From contig JAHZFK010000012.1 in the NCBI GenBank assembly GCA_019421385.1, forward strand, positions 39,233-73,184: a stretch of DNA of 33,952 nt. The letters run 5' to 3'. Position numbers and translations under genes: made by a program. The notes below the pieces were generated by a model. It had not been told where the DNA came from. It saw only the letters and a program-made list of their open reading frames with translations, and made no database searches. Positions 9,101-16,992 of this stretch are shown here, in pieces. The stretch comes from Clostridiales bacterium (GTDB lineage Bacteria > Bacillota > Clostridia > Oscillospirales > Butyricicoccaceae). Each line of letters begins with the position of its first letter. Positions within the stretch are counted from its first letter, which is position 1.

Positions 9101-10995
9101 ACACTATCCTCTTCGCTGCGGATCATTTTGCGGCTGCCGGAATCGATCGCGCCGCTGAGCGAACCGTCCTTGAAATCGTTTGCGGTCGGAGCGGGCATAC
9201 CCTTCTTGTAGATTGCCCAGTAAAGGGTGCAGGTCTTGGTGGTCGCAACATCAAAGTCGACATAAGTATCTTCAATGGTGGTTGCCTTCGGATAGCCAGA
9301 AGCAAAAGCGGGCTTACTGTTGTCGGGCGTTGTGAAATAAACGCTCTTGACAACACTCTGATCGTCCCGGCTGTCAACTAGTACTGCCGACAGAACATAA
9401 GAAGTGTCGATCTTCAAGCCGGTGATTTTCTGGGAAAGCACTTCATTTGCGTCCTTGACAGCAAGATTGCCATTCTTGACAATGTTAGCGCCATAGGTTG
9501 GCGGCTTAATCAGATCGCTGGCAGCCAGCGGGCCGTCGCCGCTCAGGCGGACTGCCCAGTAAATGGTGCCGGGCTTGTTCGTCTTGAAAGAAGTTTCAGC
9601 CTGTGTCGGTGCAATATCGTCCATACGCGGATAGCCGCTCAAAATGCGCGGATAGTCGGACATCTGATCAGCCAGCGTGCTGTCCATCGTTGTGCCGTTG
9701 ATATCGGCGGTGATACCGGGACGGATGTTGATGTCATCCGGCAGCATTTCAACTTTGCAGCCCGGTGCGTTGACGTTCAGGGTGCCGATGTCACCCTTGC
9801 CGGTCACGGTTGTTCCGGTATCCAGATTCAGTTCTTCGATCACTGCGCCCTGCGCAATCGATACCGTCGAACCAACTGCCTGCTCGTCGACGGTCATCTT
9901 TTCCACAGTACCGCTGCCGACGTTAATTTCAGAATCCGGCGCGATGGTGACAACTTCGTGAATATTGCCGGCCAGATCAAGGCGTGTGCCGTCTTCGCCG
10001 TCTACTTCGATATACTGGAAGCCGTGCCGTCCGGTGGATTTGCCTTCCAGGTAGGTAGCGGTGCGGACATATACCTTGCCAATATCGGTATCACCGACCG
10101 AGCGGATGGTAACATACTGGTTGGACGGGCTATCTACGATCATCTCCGGGGCTGTGCTGTTTTTCAGGATGATACTGCAATCGCCCTTATTGCTTTCGCC
10201 TGCGCCGCTGGCAATGATTTTACCGTATACGGTTACGTTGTTGAGTGTGACATACCCAAGTCCGACGCCGCCCGTAATATACAGGTCGCCGGTCACGGTC
10301 ATGTTCTCCAGCGTGACACCAGAGCAGGAGACCATCAGGTTGCCTGCAACGCTGGTCGAATAAGTGCCGGGCTCCTGAATCGGCGTGCCGATTACGCGAA
10401 CCAGCATGATGGCAACTTCACCGCGGGTGATATTATCCAGCGGACGGAATTTGCCGTCCGGGTCGCCGCGCAGAATGCCTTCTTCCGCAGCTGCTTTGAT
10501 GTAGCCGCGGCTCCAGCTGCTGGCGAACCGGCTGTCTGTGAAGGATAGATCCTCACCAGAGAGGGGCTGTAGCATCAGGTTGCGGCAGAGCATAGTCGCA
10601 GCTTCCTCGCGCGTCAGTGTTGCATTGGGGGAAGCGGTTGATTTCGAGGTGCCCTGAAAGTATCCAGCGGTGTAGGCCGCGCTGATATCATCATAATACC
10701 AGTCGCGGACGTTGACATCCCGGAACGGCTGTGCGCCGGTCTTGGTGTAGCCAAAAGTACGGTTGAGCATGGTGACAAATTCTGCGCGTGTGATGGAGCG
10801 TTCCGGATCCAGATTACCGAACTGGTCACCGCGCATGATATCCCACGACACCAGACGATCCAGATAATAGTTGGATTCTGCCGCTTGTGCGGTTGGGGTA
10901 AACACCGGAATCAATCCCAGCAGCATGCATAGGCAGAGGATAAACGCGCATACGCGTTTTGGAATGGAAAAAGAAGTTTTCTTAAAGTGCATCAT
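6127..10995 (-). CDS. Large secreted S-layer-homology (SLH) domain protein
   Basis: 1622 residues, exported and probably wall-bound. A signal peptide (basic start, hydrophobic core, TAQAAE cleavage region near residue 39) is followed by three SLH repeats (about 41-215: ITRAEF, LTREEA, ITRGEV motifs), which usually bind pyruvylated wall polymer. Next comes a Gly/Val-rich beta-solenoid-like section (about 220-440), then repeated Ig/FN3-like modules; at least four share a YPR...YWA or YYV pattern (GYPRMDD, GYPKATT, NYPRISK, SFPRVSP). Two segments (VFSEDIY, VTFDKKLY) look like bacterial Ig-like domains. Two tandem ATGs begin at 10995; AAAGG is about 14 bases upstream, a little far. It lies 41 bases after the PilZ gene with no terminator between, so it is probably last in the FliK-like/FlhB-like/PilZ operon. 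Ligand unknown; adhesion or cell-surface structure is likely. Confidence 0.93.
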   Translation of the reverse strand: MMHFKKTSFSIPKRVCAFILCLCMLLGLIPVFTPTAQAAESNYYLDRLVSWDIMRGDQFGNLDPERSITRAEFVTMLNRTFGYTKTGAQPFRDVNVRDWYYDDISAAYTAGYFQGTSKSTASPNATLTREEAATMLCRNLMLQPLSGEDLSFTDSRFASSWSRGYIKAAAEEGILRGDPDGKFRPLDNITRGEVAIMLVRVIGTPIQEPGTYSTSVAGNLMVSCSGVTLENMTVTGDLYITGGVGLGYVTLNNVTVYGKIIASGAGESNKGDCSIILKNSTAPEMIVDSPSNQYVTIRSVGDTDIGKVYVRTATYLEGKSTGRHGFQYIEVDGEDGTRLDLAGNIHEVVTIAPDSEINVGSGTVEKMTVDEQAVGSTVSIAQGAVIEELNLDTGTTVTGKGDIGTLNVNAPGCKVEMLPDDINIRPGITADINGTTMDSTLADQMSDYPRILSGYPRMDDIAPTQAETSFKTNKPGTIYWAVRLSGDGPLAASDLIKPPTYGANIVKNGNLAVKDANEVLSQKITGLKIDTSYVLSAVLVDSRDDQSVVKSVYFTTPDNSKPAFASGYPKATTIEDTYVDFDVATTKTCTLYWAIYKKGMPAPTANDFKDGSLSGAIDSGSRKMIRSEEDSVRMGNIIETAKNALEELTDYDAFFYLTDGINESSVTKVSITTADRTPPEFLNNYPRISKIDKTSLTGEAAINEDGKVYWAIVKHGTDYPVENAALTDDDAKELDKKLQIKGGMYALKSGSFNAKENAATSFNISGLEAETAYDIYFVAEDNSGNLSAIKVLENAKTLDTTAPKLVEMRFSQANDEGIPLADTDITLVFSEDIYSTQTKLSLVEMYESDKDTFDVAGSKDETPITWKEIIDGMFTLNNLDITDPNKKVPLTFGTPTGKENMTVSLNENGQTEVTFHNAALNLLSGTRYQFVLNFITDSSNNTMGRDTKSDEFRIMDAQVDFNELEIVNITDTDDASVSVDTTFSMIPYANSTANASENTRYDVIIASDTTITFDMYRREHTTDTAAKWEKVNKTSEISIVNPPTEEWSGRSYNKDIAGITEPEYYPTLISLTTGFDYAIKLKSINEITEPDKWDATVHLYLFCVAGAPSNLRNLVQGDVTETIWQDRVVNAKTVSSIGNPSNFSIEIVRTNQSAPNFNQSFPRVSPGDSLTTISYQLDRAGDVYYVVAPETNLPPKDGIKIIDSEYGKSWDKTPPDTSGIWNLGKLNDTDAPDVLPAGKRDMGITSPNATQIMNPSQFTNDAGYRTGKVTYRGAGTEIIQIENLNANSNYYIYFVLKGSYALPSNVLCYKFSTTDVVSPNLKANAQNTNDVQYQVSSATSGTILIDTYWSLYNANTNGHPSIFDQTITVSGKQVKILDAMKDNTFDLNAGSDLKQQVWETLTGGGSGYLNSQSGQNLNISAGSEWVPFQNFLNPEKLEYNNTYIFIVAAQNKQGGDPVFRSIQNLMRVDALGPRIETILTPPSTTQDPHLYSGTITVTFDKKLYVRKKDGSKAEYPPGNTTDAYPLGEGWCYISKANSQSLSIACQKIPAGSMIEISPHGQGPTDKDVSYPFLGENDYYSKLDPIRLLLNETVNEDGTSTYQFVISAPGQDCDGMTSEIITE

Positions 10996-11036
10996 AATGT
11001 TTCATAACACCTTTCCATATTTGGATTCGTAATCGT

Positions 11037-11627
11037 TTACGCAGAGTGATGATGCAGGTCGTACTCGAAAATGCTCTCCTGAATCATTGCTTCTTCCTGC
11101 GGCAAGATGTCAATGAATTGGCCAGCGTATAAGTTCTTTTCTTTTGCAATCGTGCGCATGACCTCCAACCGGACGATAATCGGCGGCTCGGTACAGGGCA
11201 GGGGAAGGTCATACTTTGTTCCGTCCTTCAGTGGGGAGACGCAGTAGAATGCCATGCCGCCACAGCTGATATCCTTGCTGATGATCGGAAGACGGGTGGA
11301 ATGCCCGTGCATCGGATAGAGATAAGTACGGAATGGCATCTGGATGCGCAGTTTTCTGCGAAGACGCGAATCGATCCGCTCTTCAGCAATGAAATCCACC
11401 TTGTCGCCGCGGATCTGCTGCACCCTGCCGTGCCAAGCCATAAACTCGGTTGAGTTAACGCTCATTACATTAAATGAAGTGAGCTTCTGCAAATCACAGT
11501 TTGGGGCATAGGTTAGGAGGAAGGTCTTGTTCTGGCCTTGCTGCCCAAGCAGAACGGCGCTCGCCAATGTTTGGTGGTTATCATCCAGAAAGACGAACTT
11601 TTCCTCCGGAACTCCTTTTCGATTCAT
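11037..11627 (-). CDS. PilZ-domain protein (second cyclic-di-GMP receptor)
   Basis: 196 residues. The PilZ motifs are present: LRRKLR (RxxxR, R90 and R94) and DISCGG (DxSxxG, D119/S121/G124). A small N-terminal domain (about 1-80) precedes, the layout of YcgR-type flagellar brake proteins. The ATG at 11627 overlaps the TGA of the FlhB-like gene by four bases (ATGA), with GGAGG ten bases upstream, so translation is probably coupled. The operon partners are flagellar export-type proteins upstream and the giant SLH protein downstream. A role linking cyclic-di-GMP to flagella or the surface protein is inference. Confidence 0.85.
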   Translation of the reverse strand: MNRKGVPEEKFVFLDDNHQTLASAVLLGQQGQNKTFLLTYAPNCDLQKLTSFNVMSVNSTEFMAWHGRVQQIRGDKVDFIAEERIDSRLRRKLRIQMPFRTYLYPMHGHSTRLPIISKDISCGGMAFYCVSPLKDGTKYDLPLPCTEPPIIVRLEVMRTIAKEKNLYAGQFIDILPQEEAMIQESIFEYDLHHHSA

Positions 11628-11956
11628 TCTTCAGTTGCCTCCTTTGTATCAGCCGCGGTCTCTTTGGAAGCCGGAACGCGCGGTTTTTGCGGATTGTTGG
11701 GGTCAAAGTGCAGGAAATACACATAAACATCTACGATGAACCGATATAATGATTCCGGGATTTCCTGTCCGAGCTGCAATTGGGAAAGCATCGTGGCCAG
11801 CGAGGTATCCTCATAAATAGGAACGCCGTTTTCCGCAGCAACTTCGACGATCTTCTCGGCAAGATAGCCCATGCCGGAGGCGACCACAACAGGCGCCGGT
11901 GCGCCGTTTTCATATTGCAGGGCTACCGCTTTGCGGCGGCTATCATATTGCGACAT
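11624..11956 (-). CDS. FlhB-like C-terminal domain protein (YlqH/FlhX type)
   Basis: 110 residues matching only the cytosolic C-domain of FlhB/YscU export-gate proteins: RRKAVALQYENG, ASGMGYLAEKIVEVA, NGVPIYEDTSLATML. There are no membrane helices, and the segment starts just after where the autocleaving NPTH of FlhB would be, as in Bacillus YlqH. Such proteins are thought to be able to stand in for the cleaved FlhB C-domain. I chose ATG 11956 (MSQYDSRRK) over 11977 because AGGAAGG lies nine bases upstream. It overlaps the end of the FliK-like gene by 14 bases and the PilZ start by four. The Glu/Lys/Ala-rich tail looks disordered. Confidence 0.85.
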   Translation of the reverse strand: MSQYDSRRKAVALQYENGAPAPVVVASGMGYLAEKIVEVAAENGVPIYEDTSLATMLSQLQLGQEIPESLYRFIVDVYVYFLHFDPNNPQKPRVPASKETAADTKEATEE

Positions 11957-13361
11957 TGATGCTATCCTTCCTTTCAAATATTTTGGGGAACACTTCGGAA
12001 ATGGAGAGTGGCTGCACCATGGGCGAAGCGCGCATGGTCGCTGCGTTCAGGCCGTCCTGTTCAGCAATTGCCGCCATTTTCCGTTCAAATTGTTCGGTGA
12101 ACTTTTCCAGGTGCGGCGGGCAGTGCAGCGAAGCATCCACCGTACCTTCGTGATAGGTGAGCACCAGATCGAACATGCCAAGCTCCTGTATATCAAATTT
12201 GAGCAGCAGGCGCATGGATTTCTCCTGTGAGAACGAGCCGTTTTCGCTTTCTGCATCCGGATCGACCCACAATTCGGAGAACATCATCCGGCCGTCCATC
12301 TCGACCGGCAGCATCGCGTGCGCCAGCGGCATGTAGACGCTTTGGTTGACCAGAATGGAATCGACCAGAGCCTGAAAGGTTTGTCGAAGTTCAGCACTAC
12401 CCTCGCTGCGCAGTGTAGCGGCAGACAACTGCGAAAGATGATCCGCAACCGGGTTGTTGGCATTGTTGATCGAAGATGCGCTTTCTTGCAGCAGACGGAT
12501 CAGCTGCTGACTGTCCATCTCTCCGAAATGCTCCTTCATAGAGGAGTAACCGAGTAGCTGGTAAAAGGATTGCAGCATGGACTGCGGGTTTCCGTTTTCA
12601 TAGCGGGCAATATCCAAAATCATCAGACTCAGAAGGCTGCGGGCAATACCGCGGTCATGCATCTGCGAAACATAGTCCGACAGGAAAGGTAGAATGGTGT
12701 TTTGCATCAGCTGCAACGTACCGGAGCGATCCCCTTGTGCAAGCAGCTGCTCAAGCTGGGCGGCATGTTGCTCCAATGTGCCGCTGAAGCGGCTGGGCAT
12801 GAACCAGCCCATCTGCTGGATGGTACGCTGCAAGTTGCGCTCAATATGGGAGGTGGACGAAAAATCGTTGAACCGTTTGAGAAATTGCAGAATGTCGTTT
12901 TTCAGTCCGGCAGATGGGTTGTGCTGCAAAACATCCCGCAAGGCGTCAAACAGCTTGCCGCTGAAACGCGCGCCGGAGGACATCTGGTTTTGCAGCAGAG
13001 AGAGCAGTTCGTCCGGGCCGACGCTGATCATCTGCATGAACTGGGCAAGTTCTTGCGCGATGCCTGTGGAAAGCCCGGAGAGCACCAAGGTGCCCGAATG
13101 AGCGATCAGGAAGCGTGCGGCGGTTTCAGTGATCGAACCGGAAGAGCGCAGCTCTTGCAGAAATGCTTGAAAGTAGGAATCGTACCGGCGGCCGACATCC
13201 ATATTGGCTGTATCCTGTCGGTCCGAGCGGGCATCCGCACGGCCCACACGCGTGGGATCCGGTATATTTTGTATTTGCGGGTCGTTTGGCGTGATGGGAG
13301 ATCGGTATGTATTGCCTTCCTGCCCCGGAACGGGGTTTGTTACGCTTGTGATGTTTGGCAT
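11943..13361 (-). CDS. FliK/YlqG-like hook-length-control-related protein
   Basis: 472 residues without signal peptide or membrane segments. The N-terminal ~60 residues are polar and Pro/Asn-rich, the middle is helical and Gln/Leu-rich, and the C-terminal ~140 residues (VDASLHCPPHLEKFTEQFER, then ISEVFPKIFERK) resemble the FliK-type C-domain that contacts FlhB. Its place directly before an FlhB-C-like gene matches the Bacillus ylqG-ylqH pair and supports this. Start ATG 13361 has GGAG seven bases upstream. First gene of a leftward operon, divergent from cheA. I did not identify its promoter in the 124-base divergent gap. The FliK assignment is moderate: the match is by style and context. Confidence 0.7.
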   Translation of the reverse strand: MPNITSVTNPVPGQEGNTYRSPITPNDPQIQNIPDPTRVGRADARSDRQDTANMDVGRRYDSYFQAFLQELRSSGSITETAARFLIAHSGTLVLSGLSTGIAQELAQFMQMISVGPDELLSLLQNQMSSGARFSGKLFDALRDVLQHNPSAGLKNDILQFLKRFNDFSSTSHIERNLQRTIQQMGWFMPSRFSGTLEQHAAQLEQLLAQGDRSGTLQLMQNTILPFLSDYVSQMHDRGIARSLLSLMILDIARYENGNPQSMLQSFYQLLGYSSMKEHFGEMDSQQLIRLLQESASSINNANNPVADHLSQLSAATLRSEGSAELRQTFQALVDSILVNQSVYMPLAHAMLPVEMDGRMMFSELWVDPDAESENGSFSQEKSMRLLLKFDIQELGMFDLVLTYHEGTVDASLHCPPHLEKFTEQFERKMAAIAEQDGLNAATMRASPMVQPLSISEVFPKIFERKDSINVAI

Positions 13362-13410
13362 AGTCAGGCTCCGTTTCCATAGAAATTTCTGTAAAGTTTC
13401 AGATGCTGTC

Positions 13411-13437
13411 TTAATTCCTGCCGCATTCGGTCGAATT
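13411..13437 (+). promoter_or_regulatory. Sigma-28-like promoter for the cheA operon
   Basis: TTAA (13411-13414), 15 bases, GTCGAATT (13430-13437). The bases TCGGTCGAAT here are identical to the -10 surroundings of the left-hand receptor promoter. The cheA ATG lies about 50 bases downstream. The -10 region is part of an imperfect palindrome (ATTCGGTCGAAT). Confidence 0.5.
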
Positions 13438-13485
13438 AATAATAAACACGGTTATTCAAAAATTCAGAAAGGCGGCGTTTATTTT

Positions 13486-15606
13486 ATGGAAAATAACAGC
13501 GATAGCGTTCTGGAAATGTACTTGTATGAAACAAATACACTGCTGGAACAGCTTGATAATATTATGTTGTCTGCCGAGCAGGCGGACACGCTTTCGGAAG
13601 ATGATGTAAATGAAATCTTCCGCATCATGCACACCCTGAAGGGTTCTGCGGCGATGATGGAATTTGAACCTCTGATGACGATTGCGCATCGAATTGAGGA
13701 TCTGTTCTATCTGATTCGTGAAAAAACAATGGAGGTTGTTCCGGAACAGGATCGGCCGCAGTTGTTTGACCTGCTGTTCAAGTCGATTGATTACTTCCGC
13801 AATGAAGTAAGCAAGATCGAAAGTGGAGAACCTCTTTCTAAACATATCGACAATTTCCTGAATGCAATTAATATGTTCATCGACAAAATTAACGGAGAGA
13901 CAGCTGCGGCATCGGCACAGGGGCAGCCCGCGCAGGCCGCTTCTGCGACGCAGTCCAGCGCGTCGAACGGCAGCAACCGTTATTCGCTGCGTGTATTCTT
14001 GGATGAAGGCTGCGGAATGGAGAATCTGCGTGCGTTCATGGCGGTCAGCGATGTGAAGGATCAGTGCCTGCATGCGTTCAGCTATGAGCCAGAAGGATTG
14101 GAAAACGATGCCTCCCTGTCGGAATTCATTGCGGAGAACGGTTTCGTCATGCACTTCAGCTCGGATGAAGACCGGAAACAGGCGATTCAGGTGGTAAGCG
14201 GTCTGGGCTTTGTTAAGACGTATCAGGAGATTGACGATGAACCGGCGGTTGAAGCTGCGGCACCGGAAGCGCCTGTAAGTGAACCGGTCAAGGCAGAGGC
14301 TGTTGTAGAGGAAGCAGCTCTGGTGGTCAAGAAGAAGGTTGAGCCTGTGGCAGACAACGCCAAGTCGGATGCAAGCAGTGCACAGAACGCGGCACACCAT
14401 CAGATCAAGCAGAGCCTGATCAGCGTCAACCTGTCCAAACTGGATCAGCTGATGGCAGTCGTAGGCGAGATTGTTATTACTGAGGCTATGGTAACCGCGT
14501 CGCCCGACCTGAAGGGCATTGACGCTGCCAAGCTGGATAACTTTAATAAGTCTGCGCGTCAGCTGCGCAAGCTGACCGATGAATTGCAGGATATTTCGAT
14601 GTCGCTGCGCATGGTGCCGGTTTCCGGTACGTTCCAGAAAATGCGCCGTATCGTTCGTGATATGGGTCAGAAGCTGGGTCGTCGTGCCAACCTGACCATC
14701 ATCGGTGAGGATACGGAAATCGACAAGACGATCGTGGATGCTATCAGCGACCCGATCATGCATATTGTCCGTAACTCCATGGACCACGGCATTGAGCCGG
14801 ATGAGCAGACGCGTATTGCAGCGGGCAAGGATCCGGAAGGCGAGATCATTCTGTCCGCGCAGAATACCGGCAGCGAGGTCATCATTCGGATCGAGGATGA
14901 CGGCGCAGGCGTCGACAGCGATGCGGTACTGCGTAAGGCGATCCGTCAGGGACTTGCCAGCCCGGATGTAGAGTACAGCCAGCGCGAAATCCTGAATTTC
15001 CTGATGATGCCGGGCTTCTCGACCAATACGGAGGTTACTGAATTCTCCGGCCGTGGCGTTGGCATGGACGTGGTGAAGAAGAATATTGAGTCGGTTGCAG
15101 GCACTGTGCTGATGACCAGCGAGTTTGGTAAGGGCACCTGCACGACGCTCAAGATCCCGCTGACTACGGCAATCATGGACGGCATGGAGGTTTCGGTCGG
15201 TGATTCGATCTTTACCATCCCGCTGCAGAACATCCGTCAGTCGTTCAATGCGTCGGAAGCGGATATCATCCATGATGCAATGCAGGGCGAAATGATCAGC
15301 AAGATGGATAATTTCTATCCGGTTGTGCGTCTGCACGAGGTATACGGTCTGGAGCCTAAGGCAACCAGCACGGACGAAGGTATTTTCGTCTGGGTGGAAA
15401 CCAGTGAAAACTCGTATTGCCTGTTTGTCGACGAATTGCTGGGCGAGCAGCAGGTGGTTATCAAGCCGCTGCCGAACTATCTGAACAGCTTTGGCATCAA
15501 GGAAGCGGGCATTGTCGGCTGCACGATTCTGGGTGACGGCAATATCAGCCTGATTTTGGATGTCGCAAGTATTCTTACATCAAATACCGGTTTCGCGGGT
15601 TATTGA
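13486..15606 (+). CDS. cheA: Chemotaxis histidine kinase CheA
   Basis: 706 residues; central kinase that autophosphorylates in response to receptors and passes phosphate to CheY and CheB. Domains in order: HPt (about 1-105, phospho-accepting His49 in HTLKGSA); a P2-like domain (about 165-250) between Ala/Pro/Glu-rich linkers; P3 dimerisation (about 305-375); HATPase (about 375-560: N-box HIVRNSMDHGIE, DDGAGVD, GRGVGMDVV); CheW-like P5 (about 565-706). I set the start at ATG 13486 (MENNSDSVLEMYLYE), with GGCGG ten bases upstream; the frame remains open further upstream but runs into the promoter and the divergent gene. First gene of cheA-cheW-cheR-cheB. Confidence 0.97.
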   Translation: MENNSDSVLEMYLYETNTLLEQLDNIMLSAEQADTLSEDDVNEIFRIMHTLKGSAAMMEFEPLMTIAHRIEDLFYLIREKTMEVVPEQDRPQLFDLLFKSIDYFRNEVSKIESGEPLSKHIDNFLNAINMFIDKINGETAAASAQGQPAQAASATQSSASNGSNRYSLRVFLDEGCGMENLRAFMAVSDVKDQCLHAFSYEPEGLENDASLSEFIAENGFVMHFSSDEDRKQAIQVVSGLGFVKTYQEIDDEPAVEAAAPEAPVSEPVKAEAVVEEAALVVKKKVEPVADNAKSDASSAQNAAHHQIKQSLISVNLSKLDQLMAVVGEIVITEAMVTASPDLKGIDAAKLDNFNKSARQLRKLTDELQDISMSLRMVPVSGTFQKMRRIVRDMGQKLGRRANLTIIGEDTEIDKTIVDAISDPIMHIVRNSMDHGIEPDEQTRIAAGKDPEGEIILSAQNTGSEVIIRIEDDGAGVDSDAVLRKAIRQGLASPDVEYSQREILNFLMMPGFSTNTEVTEFSGRGVGMDVVKKNIESVAGTVLMTSEFGKGTCTTLKIPLTTAIMDGMEVSVGDSIFTIPLQNIRQSFNASEADIIHDAMQGEMISKMDNFYPVVRLHEVYGLEPKATSTDEGIFVWVETSENSYCLFVDELLGEQQVVIKPLPNYLNSFGIKEAGIVGCTILGDGNISLILDVASILTSNTGFAGY

Positions 15607-15642
15607 TAATAAAACGCGTACCGGAGAAGGAGTGAATCAAAC

Positions 15643-16128
15643 ATGTCTGATGAGAATATGCTGTTTGCCACGGAAGAGGAGCAGGCGGCTGAGCTGGATA
15701 AAAAAGAGTTAAATGAGGTTGAGACGAAAAAATATCTCACCTTCCAGACCGATAACCTGATGTTCGGTATCGAAGCGGAAAGCGTCATTGAGATCATTAC
15801 CAATTATCCCGTGACCAAAGTCCCGATGGTACCGGAATATGTGCGCGGTATCATCAATCTGCGCGGACAGACCATCCCGATCATTGATATGCGTCTGCGT
15901 CTGAGCCTGATGCCGGTCGATACAGACTGCATCATCGTTCTGAATGTCAACGACATGCAGATCGGCATTCTGGTGGATACCGTCAAGCAGATCATTGACA
16001 TCCCGGTAGAGACCATTCTGCCGATGCCGGCGCATAATGCGCAGAAATATGTTTCGGGCATGTGTGCTATGCCGGATGGGTCGGGCACGATGTTGGTTTT
16101 GGATTGCCCGCTGCTGCTGCAAAGCTAA
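15643..16128 (+). CDS. cheW: Chemotaxis coupling protein CheW
   Basis: 161 residues; scaffold linking receptors to CheA P5. Typical CheW features: YLTFQTDNLMFGIEAESV, then PVTKVPMVPEYVRGIINLRG with the conserved NLRG, and IIDMRLRL. A Glu-rich N-terminal tail of about 28 residues precedes the fold. GAAGGAG lies ten bases before the ATG, and the gene starts 36 bases after cheA. Confidence 0.97.
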   Translation: MSDENMLFATEEEQAAELDKKELNEVETKKYLTFQTDNLMFGIEAESVIEIITNYPVTKVPMVPEYVRGIINLRGQTIPIIDMRLRLSLMPVDTDCIIVLNVNDMQIGILVDTVKQIIDIPVETILPMPAHNAQKYVSGMCAMPDGSGTMLVLDCPLLLQS

Positions 16129-16169
16129 AAAACGGTTTGGCAAATTACATGCAAAAGGGGTGTTGAGAT

Positions 16170-16979
16170 ATGATGCAGTTATCTGATTCGGATTTCCAAC
16201 GAATGGTCCACTTTATGCAGGACAATTACGGGATTAACCTGAAGCAGAAACGATTGCTCATCAACAGCCGGTTGTCCGCGTCCCTGCAGGCGCAGGGCTA
16301 TACCAGTTTTAAGGATTTTGTTGACGACCTGCTCAACAAAAAAGATAAAGAGCAGGTCGAGTTTGTGCTCAATAAGCTGACGACAAATTATACCTATTTC
16401 ATGCGCGAAAAGGACCACTATGATTTCTTTATGAATGTGATCCTGCCTGAAATCACCAGGCGCAATGAACGCCAAAAGGTTCTTTCTATTTGGAGCGCCG
16501 GCTGTTCAACCGGTCAGGAGCCCTATAACATTTCCATGTGCATTAAGGAGTTCTTTGGGGCAAAGGCTGCGGCTTGGGATACCCGTGTACTTGCGACGGA
16601 TATTTCGCAAAGGGCTTTGGCAGAAGCACGGGACCCTGCATATGAGGTCCCGGCGGATATCCCGCCCGAATGGCGCAGGAAGTATTTCCTCATGCGGGAC
16701 GATGGCAGCGGGCTCTATACAGTGACGCCGGAAATTCGCAAAAATGTAATCTTCCGGACCTTTAATCTGATGGATCCGATCCGGTTCAAACTCAAGTTCG
16801 ATGTGATTTTTTGCCGGAATGTAATGATCTATTTTGACCAGCCGACGAAGGATGCCTTGATACAGCGGTTTTATGACGCGACCAATCCGGGTGGATATCT
16901 GCTGATCGGTCATTCTGAGAATATCAGCAAGGATAGTCCGTATCATATATTGCGTCCGGCGACGTTCCAAAAGGTTTGA
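16170..16979 (+). CDS. cheR: Chemoreceptor glutamate methyltransferase CheR
   Basis: 269 residues; methylates receptor glutamates using S-adenosylmethionine. It has the helical N-domain (about 1-75), then the methyltransferase fold: FMREKDHY, the SAM-binding loop WSAGCSTGQEPY, FDVIFCRNVMIYFD and GGYLLIGHSENIS. The start is one of two tandem ATGs (16170/16173) with GGGG about nine bases upstream. It is followed after 13 bases by cheB, the opposing enzyme. Confidence 0.96.
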   Translation: MMQLSDSDFQRMVHFMQDNYGINLKQKRLLINSRLSASLQAQGYTSFKDFVDDLLNKKDKEQVEFVLNKLTTNYTYFMREKDHYDFFMNVILPEITRRNERQKVLSIWSAGCSTGQEPYNISMCIKEFFGAKAAAWDTRVLATDISQRALAEARDPAYEVPADIPPEWRRKYFLMRDDGSGLYTVTPEIRKNVIFRTFNLMDPIRFKLKFDVIFCRNVMIYFDQPTKDALIQRFYDATNPGGYLLIGHSENISKDSPYHILRPATFQKV

Positions 16980-16992
16980 AAGGGTGGGAACA

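Noticed and set aside
10970..11006. A seven-codon leader frame (MKHYDAL) overlapping the SLH gene start
   Set aside because: Its ATG lies four bases from AAAGG, but such a short frame is expected by chance and nothing else supports it.
13392..13427. TAAAGTTT with GCCGCATT as a textbook sigma-28 promoter for cheA
   Set aside because: The -35 is perfect but the gap to GCCG is 20 bases instead of 11, so the TTAA-15-GTCGAATT box is preferred.
13456..15336. A 626-codon open frame on the minus strand opposite cheA
   Set aside because: It is the antisense shadow of cheA: composition is rich in His, Arg and Ile with no recognisable domain, and cheA is certain.
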